DNA from: Burkholderiales bacterium
GTDB lineage: Bacteria; Pseudomonadota; Gammaproteobacteria; Burkholderiales; Burkholderiaceae
Length of the DNA: 8,981 nt
Direction: 5' to 3'
Assembly (NCBI GenBank): GCA_947371645.1
Contig: CANBQJ010000154.1
Coordinates: forward strand, 1-8,981
Below, one piece after another: positions 1 to 6,316 of the stretch (positions are counted from its first letter, which is position 1; each line of letters starts with the position of its first letter). The notes beneath the pieces are model-generated. The model did no database searches. It saw only the letters and a program-made list of their open reading frames with translations, and was not told where the DNA came from. The position numbers and the translations under genes are program-made.

Positions 1-57
1 TTCAACAATCCCAACGAACGTGACCGTTGCGGCTGCGGCGAATCCTTCCGCATCTGA
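1..57 (+). CDS. iscA: Iron-sulfur cluster assembly protein IscA (C-terminal end only)
   Basis: Only the last 18 codons and the TGA stop are in the window; the gene starts upstream. The tail reads FNNPNERDRCGCGESFRI. The closing CGCGESF is the hallmark of A-type Fe-S carriers (IscA/ErpA/SufA); its two cysteines, with one further upstream in the protein, bind the iron or cluster. The assignment to IscA rather than ErpA comes from context, because hscB, hscA and fdx follow in the standard ISC order. The protein is a cytosolic carrier that passes clusters from the scaffold to apo-proteins. A terminator-like hairpin follows the stop codon closely. Confidence 0.9.
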   Translation, partial: FNNPNERDRCGCGESFRI

Positions 58-73
58 CAAGGCACGCGCCTTG
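58..73 (+). repeat. Short inverted repeat directly after the iscA stop
   Basis: CAAGGC (58-63) and GCCTTG (68-73) form a perfect 6-bp stem around a 4-nt ACGC loop, immediately after the iscA stop. There is no T-tract behind it, so it is not a terminator itself. It may protect the 3' end of the upstream mRNA or act together with the stronger hairpin 13 nt downstream. That role is inference; only the inverted repeat is seen. Confidence 0.5.
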
Positions 74-85
74 CGTCGAATGAGG

Positions 86-114
86 CCCCACCGTGTGGTG
101 GGGTTTTGCTTTTT
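86..114 (+). terminator. Intrinsic terminator between iscA and hscB
   Basis: CCCCACC (86-92) pairs perfectly with GGTGGGG (97-103) around a GTGT loop. It is followed by TTTTGCTTTTT (104-114), which is the standard form of a Rho-independent terminator. It lies inside the isc gene cluster, so it probably ends a fraction of the transcripts from upstream and lowers expression of hscB-hscA-fdx-dnaQ relative to the upstream isc genes. I see no convincing promoter between it and hscB, so partial read-through is the simplest explanation. Confidence 0.8.
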
Positions 115-135
115 CGACCTGACTGCACTGTGGCC

Positions 136-672
136 ATGAACATCGACGCCGACGACTTCACCCTGCTGGGCCTGCCCCGCACCTTCACGCTCGACCGCAC
201 GCAACTGGACGGGGCGTGGAAGGCTTTGCAAGCCCAGGTTCACCCCGACCGCTTTGCCGCCGAGGGCGCCGCTGCCCAGCGCATCGCCATGCAATGGGCT
301 GTGCGGGTCAACGAGGCGCACCAGCGACTCAAAGACCCGCTCAAGCGCGCCGCTTACCTGTGCGAGCTGGCTGGCGTGGGCGTGCAGGCCGAGAACAACA
401 CGGCCATGCCAGGGGCCTTCCTGATGCAGCAGATGCAATGGCGTGAAGCCCTGGAAGAAGCGGTGTCCCTGGGCGAAGTCGAGGCCCTGGCCGCCGAGGT
501 GTCTGGCCAGCGCAAGGCTCGGCTGGGCCAGGTGGCCCAGTTTCTGGACACCGCGGCACCCGAAGCCGCGGCGGTGCAGCAGGCTGCACAGGAAGTGCGT
601 GCCCTGATGTTCATCGACCGCCTCACTGAAGAAATCGACGCGCGCCTGGAGCGCCTGGAAGACGGCGTCTGA
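136..672 (+). CDS. hscB: Fe-S assembly J-protein co-chaperone HscB
   Basis: A cytosolic J-domain protein of 178 aa that recruits the scaffold IscU to the Hsp70 HscA and stimulates its ATPase during cluster transfer. The N-terminal J-domain carries the diagnostic HPD motif at residues 36-38 (VHPDRF). The C-terminal part (about 95-175) is the helical IscU-binding domain, with the family-typical MQQMQWREALEEA stretch and the closing FIDRLTEEID helix. Length fits HscB (about 170-175 aa). The frame is open upstream to a TTG at 106, but that codon lies in the T-tract of the terminator. The ATG at 136 gives the usual HscB N-terminus. GTG at 130 is a less likely alternative. No clear Shine-Dalgarno sequence is visible. 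hscA follows after 36 nt, consistent with one operon. Confidence 0.95.
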   Translation: MNIDADDFTLLGLPRTFTLDRTQLDGAWKALQAQVHPDRFAAEGAAAQRIAMQWAVRVNEAHQRLKDPLKRAAYLCELAGVGVQAENNTAMPGAFLMQQMQWREALEEAVSLGEVEALAAEVSGQRKARLGQVAQFLDTAAPEAAAVQQAAQEVRALMFIDRLTEEIDARLERLEDGV

Positions 673-708
673 TCGCCGCTTCCTGGTCTGATCCCCCACA
701 AGTACCTC

Positions 709-2577
709 ATGGCCCTGCTGCAAATCTCCGAGCCCGGACAATCGCCCGACCCTCACCAGCGCCGCATCGCGGTGGGCATCGACCTGGGCACCACGCACTC
801 GCTGGTGGCCTCCGTGCGCCACGGCTCGGCCGAATGCCTGCCCGACGAGCAGGGCAGGGTGATCCTGCCCTCGGCCGTGCGCTACTTCCTGGGCGAGCAA
901 GGTCAGGTGCGCCGCCAGATCGGCTTTGACGCCCTGAGCGCCCAGGCCGAAGACCCCGTCAACACCATCGTGTCGGTCAAGCGCTTCATGGGCCGCCGCC
1001 TGGCGGACCTGGGTGACACCACCCGCCTGCCCTATGTGCTCGAAGACACGCCAGGCATGGTCCAGGTGCAGACGGTGGCCGGCGCCAAGAGCCCGGTGGA
1101 GGTCTCGGCCGAGATCCTGGCCAGCCTGCGCCAGCGGGCCGAGGACACTTTCAACGACGACCTGTTTGGCGCCGTCATCACGGTGCCGGCCTACTTTGAC
1201 GACGCCCAGCGCCAAGCCACCAAGGATGCCGCCCAGATGGCCGGCCTCAACGTGCTGCGCCTGCTGAACGAACCCACGGCCGCGGCCATCGCCTACGGCC
1301 TGGACAACGGCGCCGAAGGCCTCTACGCCATCTATGACCTGGGCGGCGGCACCTTCGACATCTCGCTGCTGCAGCTCAGCCGTGGCGTGTTCGAGGTGGT
1401 GGCCACCGGCGGCGACTCCGCCCTGGGCGGCGACGACATCGACCACACCCTGGCCGACCATGCGCTGCTGGAGGCCGGCATGAAGACGGTCACGCCGCAG
1501 GACAAGCGCGCCGTGTTGGTGGCCGCGCGCCGTGCCAAAGAAAAGCTGTCCACCGATGGCAGCACCCATCTGGCCTGCGCGCTCTCGGGCGGCATGCTGT
1601 CGGTGCGCATCACCCGCGAGCAGCTGTCGGCGCTGGCCAAGCCCCTGATCGACAAGTCCCTGGCGGCGGTCAAGCGTGTGCTGCGCGACGCCAAGATCAA
1701 GCCCGACGAGGTCAAGGGGGTGGTGATGGTTGGCGGCTCCACGCGCATGCCCGCCGTGCGCGATGCCGTGGGCGCCTTCTTCGGCCAGTCGCCCCTGACC
1801 GACCTCAACCCTGATGAGGTCGTCGCCCTGGGTGCCGCCATCCAGGCCAACCAGTTGGCCGGCAACAACGTGCAGGGCGAGCTGCTGCTGCTGGACGTGC
1901 TGCCGCTGTCGCTGGGTCTGGAGACGATGGGCAGCCTGGTGGAGCGCATCATCCCGCGCAACACGCCCATCCCCTGTGCGCTGGCCCAAGACTTCACCAC
2001 CTTCAAAGATGGGCAAACTGCCCTGGCCGTGCACGTGGTGCAAGGCGAGCGCGAGCAGGTCGAATTCTGCCGCTCGCTGGCCCGCTTCGAGCTGCGTGGC
2101 ATCCCGCCCATGGTCGCGGGTGCAGCGCGCATCCGCGTGAGCTTTCAGGTGGATGCCGACGGCCTCTTGAGCGTGTCGGCCAAAGAGCAGCTCTCGGGCG
2201 TCGAGGCCGCGGTGGTGATCAAGCCCAGCTACGGCCTGACGGACGACCAGGTGGCCACCATGCTGCGCGAAGGCTTCACCACCGCCGCATCCGACATGAA
2301 AGACCGCGCCTTGCGCGAAGCCCGCGTGGAGGCCGAGCGCATGCTGGAAGCCACGCGCACCGCGCTCAAGGCTGACGGCGACCTGCTCAGCCCGCAGCAA
2401 CGCGCCGAGATCGACGAGCTCATGACCCAGATCGGCTCGCGCTGCGACCGGGGGGATCTGGAGGCCTTGGAGTCCGCGACCAAGGCCCTGGCCCACGGCA
2501 CCGAAGCCTTTGCCGCCGAACGCATGAACCGCAGCATCCGCCAGGTGCTGGCGGGCCGCCAACTTGACCAGATCTGA
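709..2577 (+). CDS. hscA: Fe-S assembly Hsp70 chaperone HscA
   Basis: A specialised cytosolic Hsp70 of 622 aa (E. coli HscA is 616) that binds the scaffold IscU and uses ATP, with HscB, to release its cluster. All Hsp70 nucleotide-binding signatures are present: GIDLGTTHS (residues 23-31, phosphate-1), AVITVPAYF (155-163), [13 protein letters not shown] (185-197), [12 protein letters not shown] (208-219, phosphate-2) and VGGSTRMP (341-348). The interdomain linker leads into [11 protein letters not shown] at 396-406, and a beta-sandwich substrate domain and helical lid follow to the C-terminus. The C-terminus lacks the EEVD-like or glycine-rich tail of general DnaK, and hscB and fdx flank the gene, which supports HscA over DnaK. 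The ATG at 709 places the ATPase domain normally. Only 3 nt separate its stop from fdx, so translation is probably coupled. Confidence 0.97.
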   Translation: MALLQISEPGQSPDPHQRRIAVGIDLGTTHSLVASVRHGSAECLPDEQGRVILPSAVRYFLGEQGQVRRQIGFDALSAQAEDPVNTIVSVKRFMGRRLADLGDTTRLPYVLEDTPGMVQVQTVAGAKSPVEVSAEILASLRQRAEDTFNDDLFGAVITVPAYFDDAQRQATKDAAQMAGLNVLRLLNEPTAAAIAYGLDNGAEGLYAIYDLGGGTFDISLLQLSRGVFEVVATGGDSALGGDDIDHTLADHALLEAGMKTVTPQDKRAVLVAARRAKEKLSTDGSTHLACALSGGMLSVRITREQLSALAKPLIDKSLAAVKRVLRDAKIKPDEVKGVVMVGGSTRMPAVRDAVGAFFGQSPLTDLNPDEVVALGAAIQANQLAGNNVQGELLLLDVLPLSLGLETMGSLVERIIPRNTPIPCALAQDFTTFKDGQTALAVHVVQGEREQVEFCRSLARFELRGIPPMVAGAARIRVSFQVDADGLLSVSAKEQLSGVEAAVVIKPSYGLTDDQVATMLREGFTTAASDMKDRALREARVEAERMLEATRTALKADGDLLSPQQRAEIDELMTQIGSRCDRGDLEALESATKALAHGTEAFAAERMNRSIRQVLAGRQLDQI

Positions 2578-2580
2578 ACC

Positions 2581-2919
2581 ATGCCAGTCATCCACATCCT
2601 CCCCCATGCCAGCCTGTGTCCGCAAGGTCAGCAGATCACCGTGGCGCCCGGCACCAGCATCTGCGAAGCCCTGCTGGAGCACCACATCGAGATCGAGCAC
2701 GCCTGCGACATGAGCGCGGCCTGCACCACCTGCCACGTCATCGTGCGCGAGGGCTTCAAGAGCCTCAATGAGGTTGAAGAGACCGAAGAAGACCTGCTGG
2801 ACCGTGCCTGGGGCCTGGAGCCCAATTCGCGCCTGAGCTGCCAGGCCATTGTGGCGGGGCAGGACCTCACCATCGAGATCCCCAAGTACACCATCAACCA
2901 CGCACGCGAGAACCACTGA
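2581..2919 (+). CDS. fdx: ISC-type [2Fe-2S] ferredoxin
   Basis: An adrenodoxin-type [2Fe-2S] ferredoxin of 112 aa that supplies electrons for Fe-S cluster assembly in the ISC pathway. The four cluster ligands are visible as C42, C48, C51 (CDMSAACTTC, i.e. C-x5-C-x2-C) and C87 (RLSCQ). The acidic segment EVEETEEDLLD around residues 64-74 matches the partner-binding helix of this family. The C-terminus IPKYTINHAREN is characteristic of bacterial ISC ferredoxin and separates it from plant-type ferredoxins. It starts 3 nt after the hscA stop. Its TGA stop (2917-2919) shares the A with the dnaQ ATG. The small gene iscX, which follows fdx in many proteobacteria, is absent here. Confidence 0.97.
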   Translation: MPVIHILPHASLCPQGQQITVAPGTSICEALLEHHIEIEHACDMSAACTTCHVIVREGFKSLNEVEETEEDLLDRAWGLEPNSRLSCQAIVAGQDLTIEIPKYTINHARENH

Positions 2920-3644
2920 TGTCGCGTCAGATTTTCCTTGACACCGAAACCACCGGCCTGAGCCCCGATTCCGGCGACCGCATCATCGAAATCGGTTGCG
3001 TGGAAATGGTGAACCGCCGCCTCACCGGCCGGCACCTGCACTTCTATTTCAACCCAGAGCGGCCCAACCATGAAGACGCCGTGCGCATCCACGGCCTGAC
3101 CGACGAGTTCTTGGCAGACAAGCCGCTGTTCGCCAGCCTGGCCGAAGAGATCCTGGACTACTGCCGGGGCGCCGAGGTCATCATCCACAACGCGGCGTTT
3201 GACATCGGCTTCCTCAACGCCGAACTGGCCCGCTGCGGCCAGGGCAAGTTCACCGAGCACGTGGACGGCGTGATCGACAGCCTGCTCATGGCGCGCGAGA
3301 TGTTCCCGGGCAAGAGCAATTCGCTGGACGCCCTGTGCCGCCGCCTGGAGGTGGACAACGCCCACCGTACGCTGCACGGTGCCTTGATGGACGCCGAGCT
3401 GCTGGCCGAAGTCTTCATCAACATGACGCGGGGCCAGGACGCCCTGCTGATCGATGCCGATGGCAGCGAAGAGGGCGGTGCCAACGCGGCAAATGACCAG
3501 CCGGCGGTGGACCTGTCCAGCTTCGACTTGCCGGTGATCGCACCCAGCGAAGCCGAGCTGCAGGCGCACGCGGCCGCGGTGGCCGACCTGGACAAGGCCA
3601 GCGGCGGAAAAACATTGTGGAAGGCGCTGGAGGCTGTGCTATAG
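2919..3644 (+). CDS. dnaQ: DNA polymerase III epsilon subunit (3'-5' proofreading exonuclease)
   Basis: A DEDDh-family 3'-5' exonuclease of 241 aa that proofreads for the replicative polymerase III core. The catalytic residues are all present: D8 and E10 in LDTETTG (Exo I), D95 in HNAAFDIGFLN (Exo II), and H153 and D158 in LHGALMDAELLAEVF (Exo III). Their spacing matches E. coli epsilon (D12/E14/D103/H162/D167). After the nuclease domain comes a low-complexity linker (about 178-225) and a short C-terminal tail, where epsilon binds the polymerase alpha subunit. The start overlaps the fdx stop as TGATG, indicating translational coupling to the isc operon. The stop codon lies within the -10 element of the following tRNA promoter. 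Stand-alone DEDDh exonucleases look similar, but length and domain layout favour DnaQ. Confidence 0.92.
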   Translation: MSRQIFLDTETTGLSPDSGDRIIEIGCVEMVNRRLTGRHLHFYFNPERPNHEDAVRIHGLTDEFLADKPLFASLAEEILDYCRGAEVIIHNAAFDIGFLNAELARCGQGKFTEHVDGVIDSLLMAREMFPGKSNSLDALCRRLEVDNAHRTLHGALMDAELLAEVFINMTRGQDALLIDADGSEEGGANAANDQPAVDLSSFDLPVIAPSEAELQAHAAAVADLDKASGGKTLWKALEAVL

Positions 3645-3645
3645 T
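3615..3645 (+). promoter_or_regulatory. Probable sigma70 promoter of the tRNA-Val gene
   Basis: An extended -10 element, TG-C-TATAGT, lies at 3637-3645 (hexamer 3640-3645). A TTGTGG at 3615-3620 could be the -35, with a 19-nt spacer, slightly longer than ideal. Transcription would start near 3652, giving a leader of about 55 nt before the tRNA, to be removed by processing. The TAG stop of dnaQ (3642-3644) lies inside the hexamer, so the promoter is embedded in the coding end of the upstream gene. Bases just downstream of the -10 (GGCAG) are G/C-leaning, as at stringently controlled stable-RNA promoters. That last point is inference. Confidence 0.6.
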
Positions 3646-3706
3646 GGCAGTCTTCGCTGATTGCGACAACGCAAGTTGTGCGGCAGCAAAAACCCGAACC
3701 AGTTTC

Positions 3707-3781
3707 GGGCGGTTAGCTCAGCGGTAGAGCACTGCCTTCACACGGCAGGGGTCGCAGGTTCGAACCCTGCACCGCCCACCA
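3707..3781 (+). tRNA. tRNA-Val (anticodon CAC)
   Basis: A complete cloverleaf can be folded. The acceptor stem is GGGCGGT (3707-3713) with ACCGCCC (3771-3777), then discriminator A3778 and an encoded CCA (3779-3781). The D stem is GCTC/GAGC (3716-3719/3727-3730). The anticodon stem CTGCC/GGCAG (3732-3736/3744-3748) closes the loop TTCACAC. The variable loop has 5 nt. The T stem GCAGG/CCTGC carries loop TTCGAAC (3759-3765). The anticodon at 3739-3741 is CAC, which reads the valine codon GUG, a codon used heavily in this GC-rich genome. No other tRNA follows before the terminator, so it is a single-gene unit. Confidence 0.97.
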
Positions 3782-3785
3782 GGAC

Positions 3786-3825
3786 AAGCCCTGCAAGTCA
3801 TTGATTTGCAGGGCTTTTTCTTTTT
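3786..3825 (+). terminator. Intrinsic terminator of the tRNA-Val unit
   Basis: An 11-bp perfect stem, AAGCCCTGCAA (3786-3796) with TTGCAGGGCTT (3806-3816), closes a 9-nt loop. It is followed by a T-rich run (3815-3825, interrupted by one C). It starts 5 nt after the encoded CCA. The minus-strand reading lacks a T-tract after the stem, so it is probably directional for the tRNA and not a good terminator for the convergent glycine-zipper gene. Confidence 0.92.
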
Positions 3826-3836
3826 GGGCAGCCGGT

Positions 3837-4484
3837 TCAATGTCGGCGCCCCCATCCCCAGCCCCAACCCAGGTTCAGGCCGATGGCCGGGCCAACGTAG
3901 ACGGGCGCGGGCCGGTAGATCACCGGCGGCTGGACGTACACCACTGGTGGGGCTGCTGGCGCCGTGGTGGCCGCAGCCACCGGCAATGCATCCACAGGCG
4001 TCACCTGCACCAGCAGCGCAATGGCGTCACCCGGGTCATGGGCCACCCGGGCGGTGTAGCGCTGGTCCATGTACTCGTAGGTCACGTCGTAGCCGGCAAA
4101 GCGGTTTTCAGTGGCCTGAACCGTCTGGCAGTTCTGCACCGATGTGGCCTGCGGTGGGTTGGCGTTGGATTCGACCTTGTCACCCGCCACGGCCCCGGCG
4201 ATCACCCCCACGCCGGTGGCCAGGGCATTGCCTGCCCCCTTGCCCAATGCATTGCCCAGCACGCCACCCGCCAAGGCACCGACCACTGCGCCTGTGCCTG
4301 AATTGGGCTGCTTCACGAGCACCTCTTGCTGCGTGCATTGCTGCTGCGGCGCTTGCACCTGCACATACACGGCTACTTTGGAGATCACCTTGCCGAAGGC
4401 TGTGTCTGCCGCCTGCGCCTGCGTCAGCAGGCAGGCGGCCAGGGCCAAGGCGCTGGCGCGGACGAGAGGCGTGGTCTGACGCAT
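3837..4484 (-). CDS. Exported glycine-zipper (2TM-type) envelope protein
   Basis: A 215-aa protein of unknown exact function, probably in the outer membrane or periplasm. The N-terminus (MRQTTPLVRASALALAACLLTQAQA) is a signal peptide. AQA before residue 26 suits signal peptidase I, while LAAC at 15-18 could serve as a lipobox, so a lipoprotein is possible. Residues 63-101 form a glycine zipper of the 17-kDa surface antigen/Gly-zipper-2TM type (GAVVGALAGGVLGNALGKGAG and following). Two cysteines (C50, C119) flank the zipper and could form a disulfide. Residues 166-200 are Ala/Pro/Val/Tyr rich, and the end is GWGWGWGRRH. The frame is open farther upstream, but the ATG at 4484 has a strong ribosome binding site and a proper signal peptide directly after it. 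It faces the tRNA unit and is divergent from the kinase gene. Confidence 0.85.
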   Translation of the reverse strand: MRQTTPLVRASALALAACLLTQAQAADTAFGKVISKVAVYVQVQAPQQQCTQQEVLVKQPNSGTGAVVGALAGGVLGNALGKGAGNALATGVGVIAGAVAGDKVESNANPPQATSVQNCQTVQATENRFAGYDVTYEYMDQRYTARVAHDPGDAIALLVQVTPVDALPVAAATTAPAAPPVVYVQPPVIYRPAPVYVGPAIGLNLGWGWGWGRRH

Positions 4485-4490
4485 GGTGGG

Positions 4491-4496
4491 CTCCTT
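4491..4496 (-). promoter_or_regulatory. Ribosome binding site fixing the start of the glycine-zipper gene
   Basis: On the minus strand AAGGAG stands 6 nt before the ATG (AAGGAGCCCACCATG). It is one of only two strong Shine-Dalgarno matches in the window and rejects the upstream in-frame ATGs, which would add up to 69 residues of unrecognisable sequence before the signal peptide. Confidence 0.85.
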
Positions 4497-4695
4497 CACG
4501 ACGTGTCTTGTGCATCGTAGGGCGACCACGTCAAGGGGAGCGGGCAAGCAGGTAAAGCTCGGTGAAGCCCATTGCCTTGGCCCTCGCCGCGGCCTGGGTG
4601 GTGCCAGATCAGCCGGCAATTCGACCTGCATCGCCACAACGTCCACGCCCGCCCGGGGCATGCCTTGTGCCTGGCTCGTGGCGCGCAGCAATGGC

Positions 4696-4701
4696 TACAC
4701 T
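4696..4701 (+). promoter_or_regulatory. Candidate -10 element just upstream of the kinase gene
   Basis: TACACT at 4696-4701 matches a -10 hexamer at four of six positions and lies 11 nt before the ATG at 4713. Transcription would start around 4708-4709, leaving a leader of only about 4-5 nt, which would explain the missing Shine-Dalgarno sequence. There is no good -35 at 16-18 nt, so the call is weak. Confidence 0.3.
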
Positions 4702-4712
4702 GCTGGCTCACC

Positions 4713-5360
4713 ATGAGTGCAGACACCTCCAAGCCCCCCATTCCCCAGCTCCACCTGGCGCGCTTGCGCACGATGCTGGCACGATCGCCACGTGTGCTGC
4801 TGGGCCTGGCCGGGCCGCCGGGGTGCGGCAAGTCCACCTTGGCCGAGGCCTTGCAGCAGCACTTCCCCGATGTGGCCGTGGTCGTGCCCATGGACGGCTA
4901 TCACCTGGCCAACGTCGAGTTGTCGCGCCTGGGGCGGCGAGGGCGCAAAGGTGCCCCCGACACCTTCGACAGCGCCGGCTACGTTGCCGTCTTGCAGCGC
5001 TTGCGCCAACAGCAGCCCGGTGAGACGGTCTATGCCCCGCTCTACACCCGCGCGCTGGAAGAGCCCATCGCGGGCGCCATCCCCGTGCCCGACAGCGCCC
5101 GGCTGATCCTCACTGAAGGCAACTACCTGTTGCTCGACGATGGCCATTGGGCCCACGTGGCTCCCCTTCTGGATGAGGCCTGGTACGTGGACGTGGACCC
5201 TGCGTTGCGCCTGGAGCGGCTCACCCGCAGACACCAGCAGTTCGGACGCAGCCTGGCCGATGCCCAGGAGTGGGTGCGGGTGACCGATGAGCCCAATGCC
5301 CGGCTGATCGAAGCCACCCGCATGAGGGCCCAACTGCATTTCAGCTGGGATGCCGTTTGA
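4713..5360 (+). CDS. P-loop nucleoside/pantothenate-kinase-like protein
   Basis: A cytosolic ATP-dependent small-molecule kinase of 215 aa; its substrate cannot be read from sequence. Walker A is GPPGCGKST at residues 34-42. It is followed by VVPMDGYHL (about 65-73) and RKGAPDTFD. These are the signatures of the uridine-kinase/phosphoribulokinase/pantothenate-kinase-like superfamily, specifically the group that includes E. coli YggC and yeast Yfh7. Further family marks are YAPLYTRALEEP, the strand LILTEGNYLLL, and the lid arginines in RLERLTRRHQQFGRS. The ATG at 4713 puts the P-loop about 34 residues in, as usual. The open frame extends to 4572, but that stretch looks non-coding. No Shine-Dalgarno sequence precedes the start. 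It is divergent from the glycine-zipper gene and convergent with comF, so probably monocistronic. Confidence 0.85.
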   Translation: MSADTSKPPIPQLHLARLRTMLARSPRVLLGLAGPPGCGKSTLAEALQQHFPDVAVVVPMDGYHLANVELSRLGRRGRKGAPDTFDSAGYVAVLQRLRQQQPGETVYAPLYTRALEEPIAGAIPVPDSARLILTEGNYLLLDDGHWAHVAPLLDEAWYVDVDPALRLERLTRRHQQFGRSLADAQEWVRVTDEPNARLIEATRMRAQLHFSWDAV

Positions 5361-5466
5361 GGCCAGTGGCCTGAAGCCGGGTGCCGCGTCATGACGCTGC
5401 AAGACCTGTGCACGCGCCCGGTGTCGGCTCCTTTGGCCATCAAGCCCTGACCTCGGGCGTCACGGG
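5361..5466. other. Convergent intergenic gap between the kinase gene and comF
   Basis: Two weak inverted repeats are visible: AGGCC/GGCCT (5360-5364/5368-5372) directly at the kinase stop, and CCCTGACC (5445-5452) pairing imperfectly, with one bulge, with GGTCAAGGG (5465-5473) at the comF stop. Neither is followed by a T-tract on either strand, so no confident terminator can be called. Confidence 0.4.
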
Positions 5467-6216
5467 TCAAGGGGTCCGCGCAAACACCCAGGCAGAAATC
5501 GAGCCGACGCCCGCTTCACGCAAGGCCTGGCTGGCGGCGTCCAGTGTGGCGCCGGTGGTCAGCACGTCATCGACCAGCGCCACGTGGCGGCCACGCACCC
5601 ACCGCGCCTGCGCTGGCGGCACGGTGAAGGCCTCGCGCAAGGCCAAGGCGCGGTCTTCCGCCGACAAGCTCATCAGCCGCACGGTGTGCCGGGTGCGCAG
5701 CAAGACGTCGTGCCGACAGGGCAGGGACAGGGCCTGCGCGCAGTGCTGCGCCAACAACCAGGACTGGTTGTAGCCCCGCTCTTGGAGCCGTGGCCGTGAC
5801 ACCGGCATCGGCAGCACCAGATCCGGCCTGCGCGCCGGTTGCTCAGCCCAGCGCGGTGCCACCGCCCGCGCCATCATGTCCCCCAGTGGCCGGGCCAAGG
5901 CCACGTCACCTTGGAACTTCAGCCTGCTGATCAGGCTGGACCAGGGCGCCGCGTAGTGCACGGCGGCGGTGGCCCGATCGAACTCGGGGTGGTGCGCTTC
6001 ACAGTTTGGGCAGCCATCCGGTGCGCCCCGCTCGGGCGATGTGGCCAGCCCCACCCCCAGGGGCATGGCGCAACGCGGGCATCGGGCGCAGGGCGCCGAC
6101 CATGTGTCCGCGCAAGCGCCGCACAAGCTGCCCGGCCCCCAATCGCCGCACAGCACGCAGCGCCCTGGCCAAGTCAAGCGTGAGGCCAATGACCGCCATC
6201 TCGTTCCCCATTGCAT
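5467..6216 (-). CDS. comF: ComF family phosphoribosyltransferase-like protein
   Basis: A 249-aa cytosolic protein of the ComF/GntX family, linked in several bacteria to natural DNA uptake and recombination of incoming DNA. The N-terminal zinc-ribbon region has paired cysteines: CVLC (C20, C23), CGAC (C32, C35), CARCPRC (C43, C46, C49) and CPNC (C69, C72). The C-terminal PRTase domain shows RLQERGYNQ (143-151) and the PRPP-binding loop VALVDDVLTTGAT (212-224). The ATG at 6216 gives the normal family length and puts the zinc cysteines near the N-terminus. The frame is open to 6462, but that extension overlaps the divergent gene and is basic low-information sequence. It is convergent with the kinase gene, 106 nt away. 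Confidence 0.93.
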   Translation of the reverse strand: MQWGTRWRSLASRLTWPGRCVLCGDWGPGSLCGACADTWSAPCARCPRCAMPLGVGLATSPERGAPDGCPNCEAHHPEFDRATAAVHYAAPWSSLISRLKFQGDVALARPLGDMMARAVAPRWAEQPARRPDLVLPMPVSRPRLQERGYNQSWLLAQHCAQALSLPCRHDVLLRTRHTVRLMSLSAEDRALALREAFTVPPAQARWVRGRHVALVDDVLTTGATLDAASQALREAGVGSISAWVFARTP

Positions 6217-6222
6217 CGGCTC

Positions 6223-6230
6223 AATATACT
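6223..6230. promoter_or_regulatory. Overlapping divergent -10 elements of comF and the BioC-like gene
   Basis: The plus strand has TATACT (6225-6230, five of six consensus bases), and the minus strand has TATATT over 6228-6223. The AT-rich patch AATATACT stands out in GC-rich sequence. The minus-strand element would start comF transcription almost at its ATG (6216), giving a nearly leaderless mRNA. The plus-strand element would start near 6237, about 80 nt before the BioC-like ATG. No strong -35 is visible for either. Mutually exclusive occupancy is inferred. Confidence 0.45.
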
Positions 6231-6316
6231 GGCGCGCCCTGGCCTCGACTTCGCACTCATGGGGGCGCCCCCTTGGTGGTGGCGTGCCCTGCTGCCTGCA
6301 TCCTCTCCTCCTGCCC

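Noticed and set aside
106..135. TTG start for hscB at 106
   Set aside because: This codon lies in the T-tract of the intrinsic terminator, and the conserved HscB N-terminus starts at the ATG at 136.
1332..2132. Minus-strand open frame of 266 codons inside hscA
   Set aside because: Ser/Arg-rich composition is typical of a reverse-complement shadow; hscA is certain on the plus strand.
2628..3569. Minus-strand open frame of 313 codons opposite fdx and dnaQ
   Set aside because: It is antisense to two well-supported genes with intact catalytic residues. Long antisense frames are expected in GC-rich coding DNA, and its product shows no known motif.
3801..4555. Two plus-strand open frames opposite the glycine-zipper gene
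   Set aside because: They start in the tRNA terminator and have Pro/Arg/His shadow composition, while the minus gene has a strong ribosome binding site and signal peptide.
4485..4712. A small gene in the gap between the glycine-zipper and kinase genes, e.g. a plus-strand frame from 4562 (MKPIALALAAA) that looks like a signal peptide
   Set aside because: After about 12 residues the frame becomes Pro/Arg-rich and runs out of frame into the kinase gene; no ribosome binding site precedes it.
4695..5402. Minus-strand open frame of 235 codons opposite the kinase gene
   Set aside because: It is antisense to a gene with a clear Walker A and other kinase motifs; no motif of its own.
5969..6316. Upstream in-frame extension of the BioC-like gene
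   Set aside because: It lies antisense to the zinc-ribbon part of comF and crosses the shared promoter patch; recognisable protein begins after the ATG at 6317.
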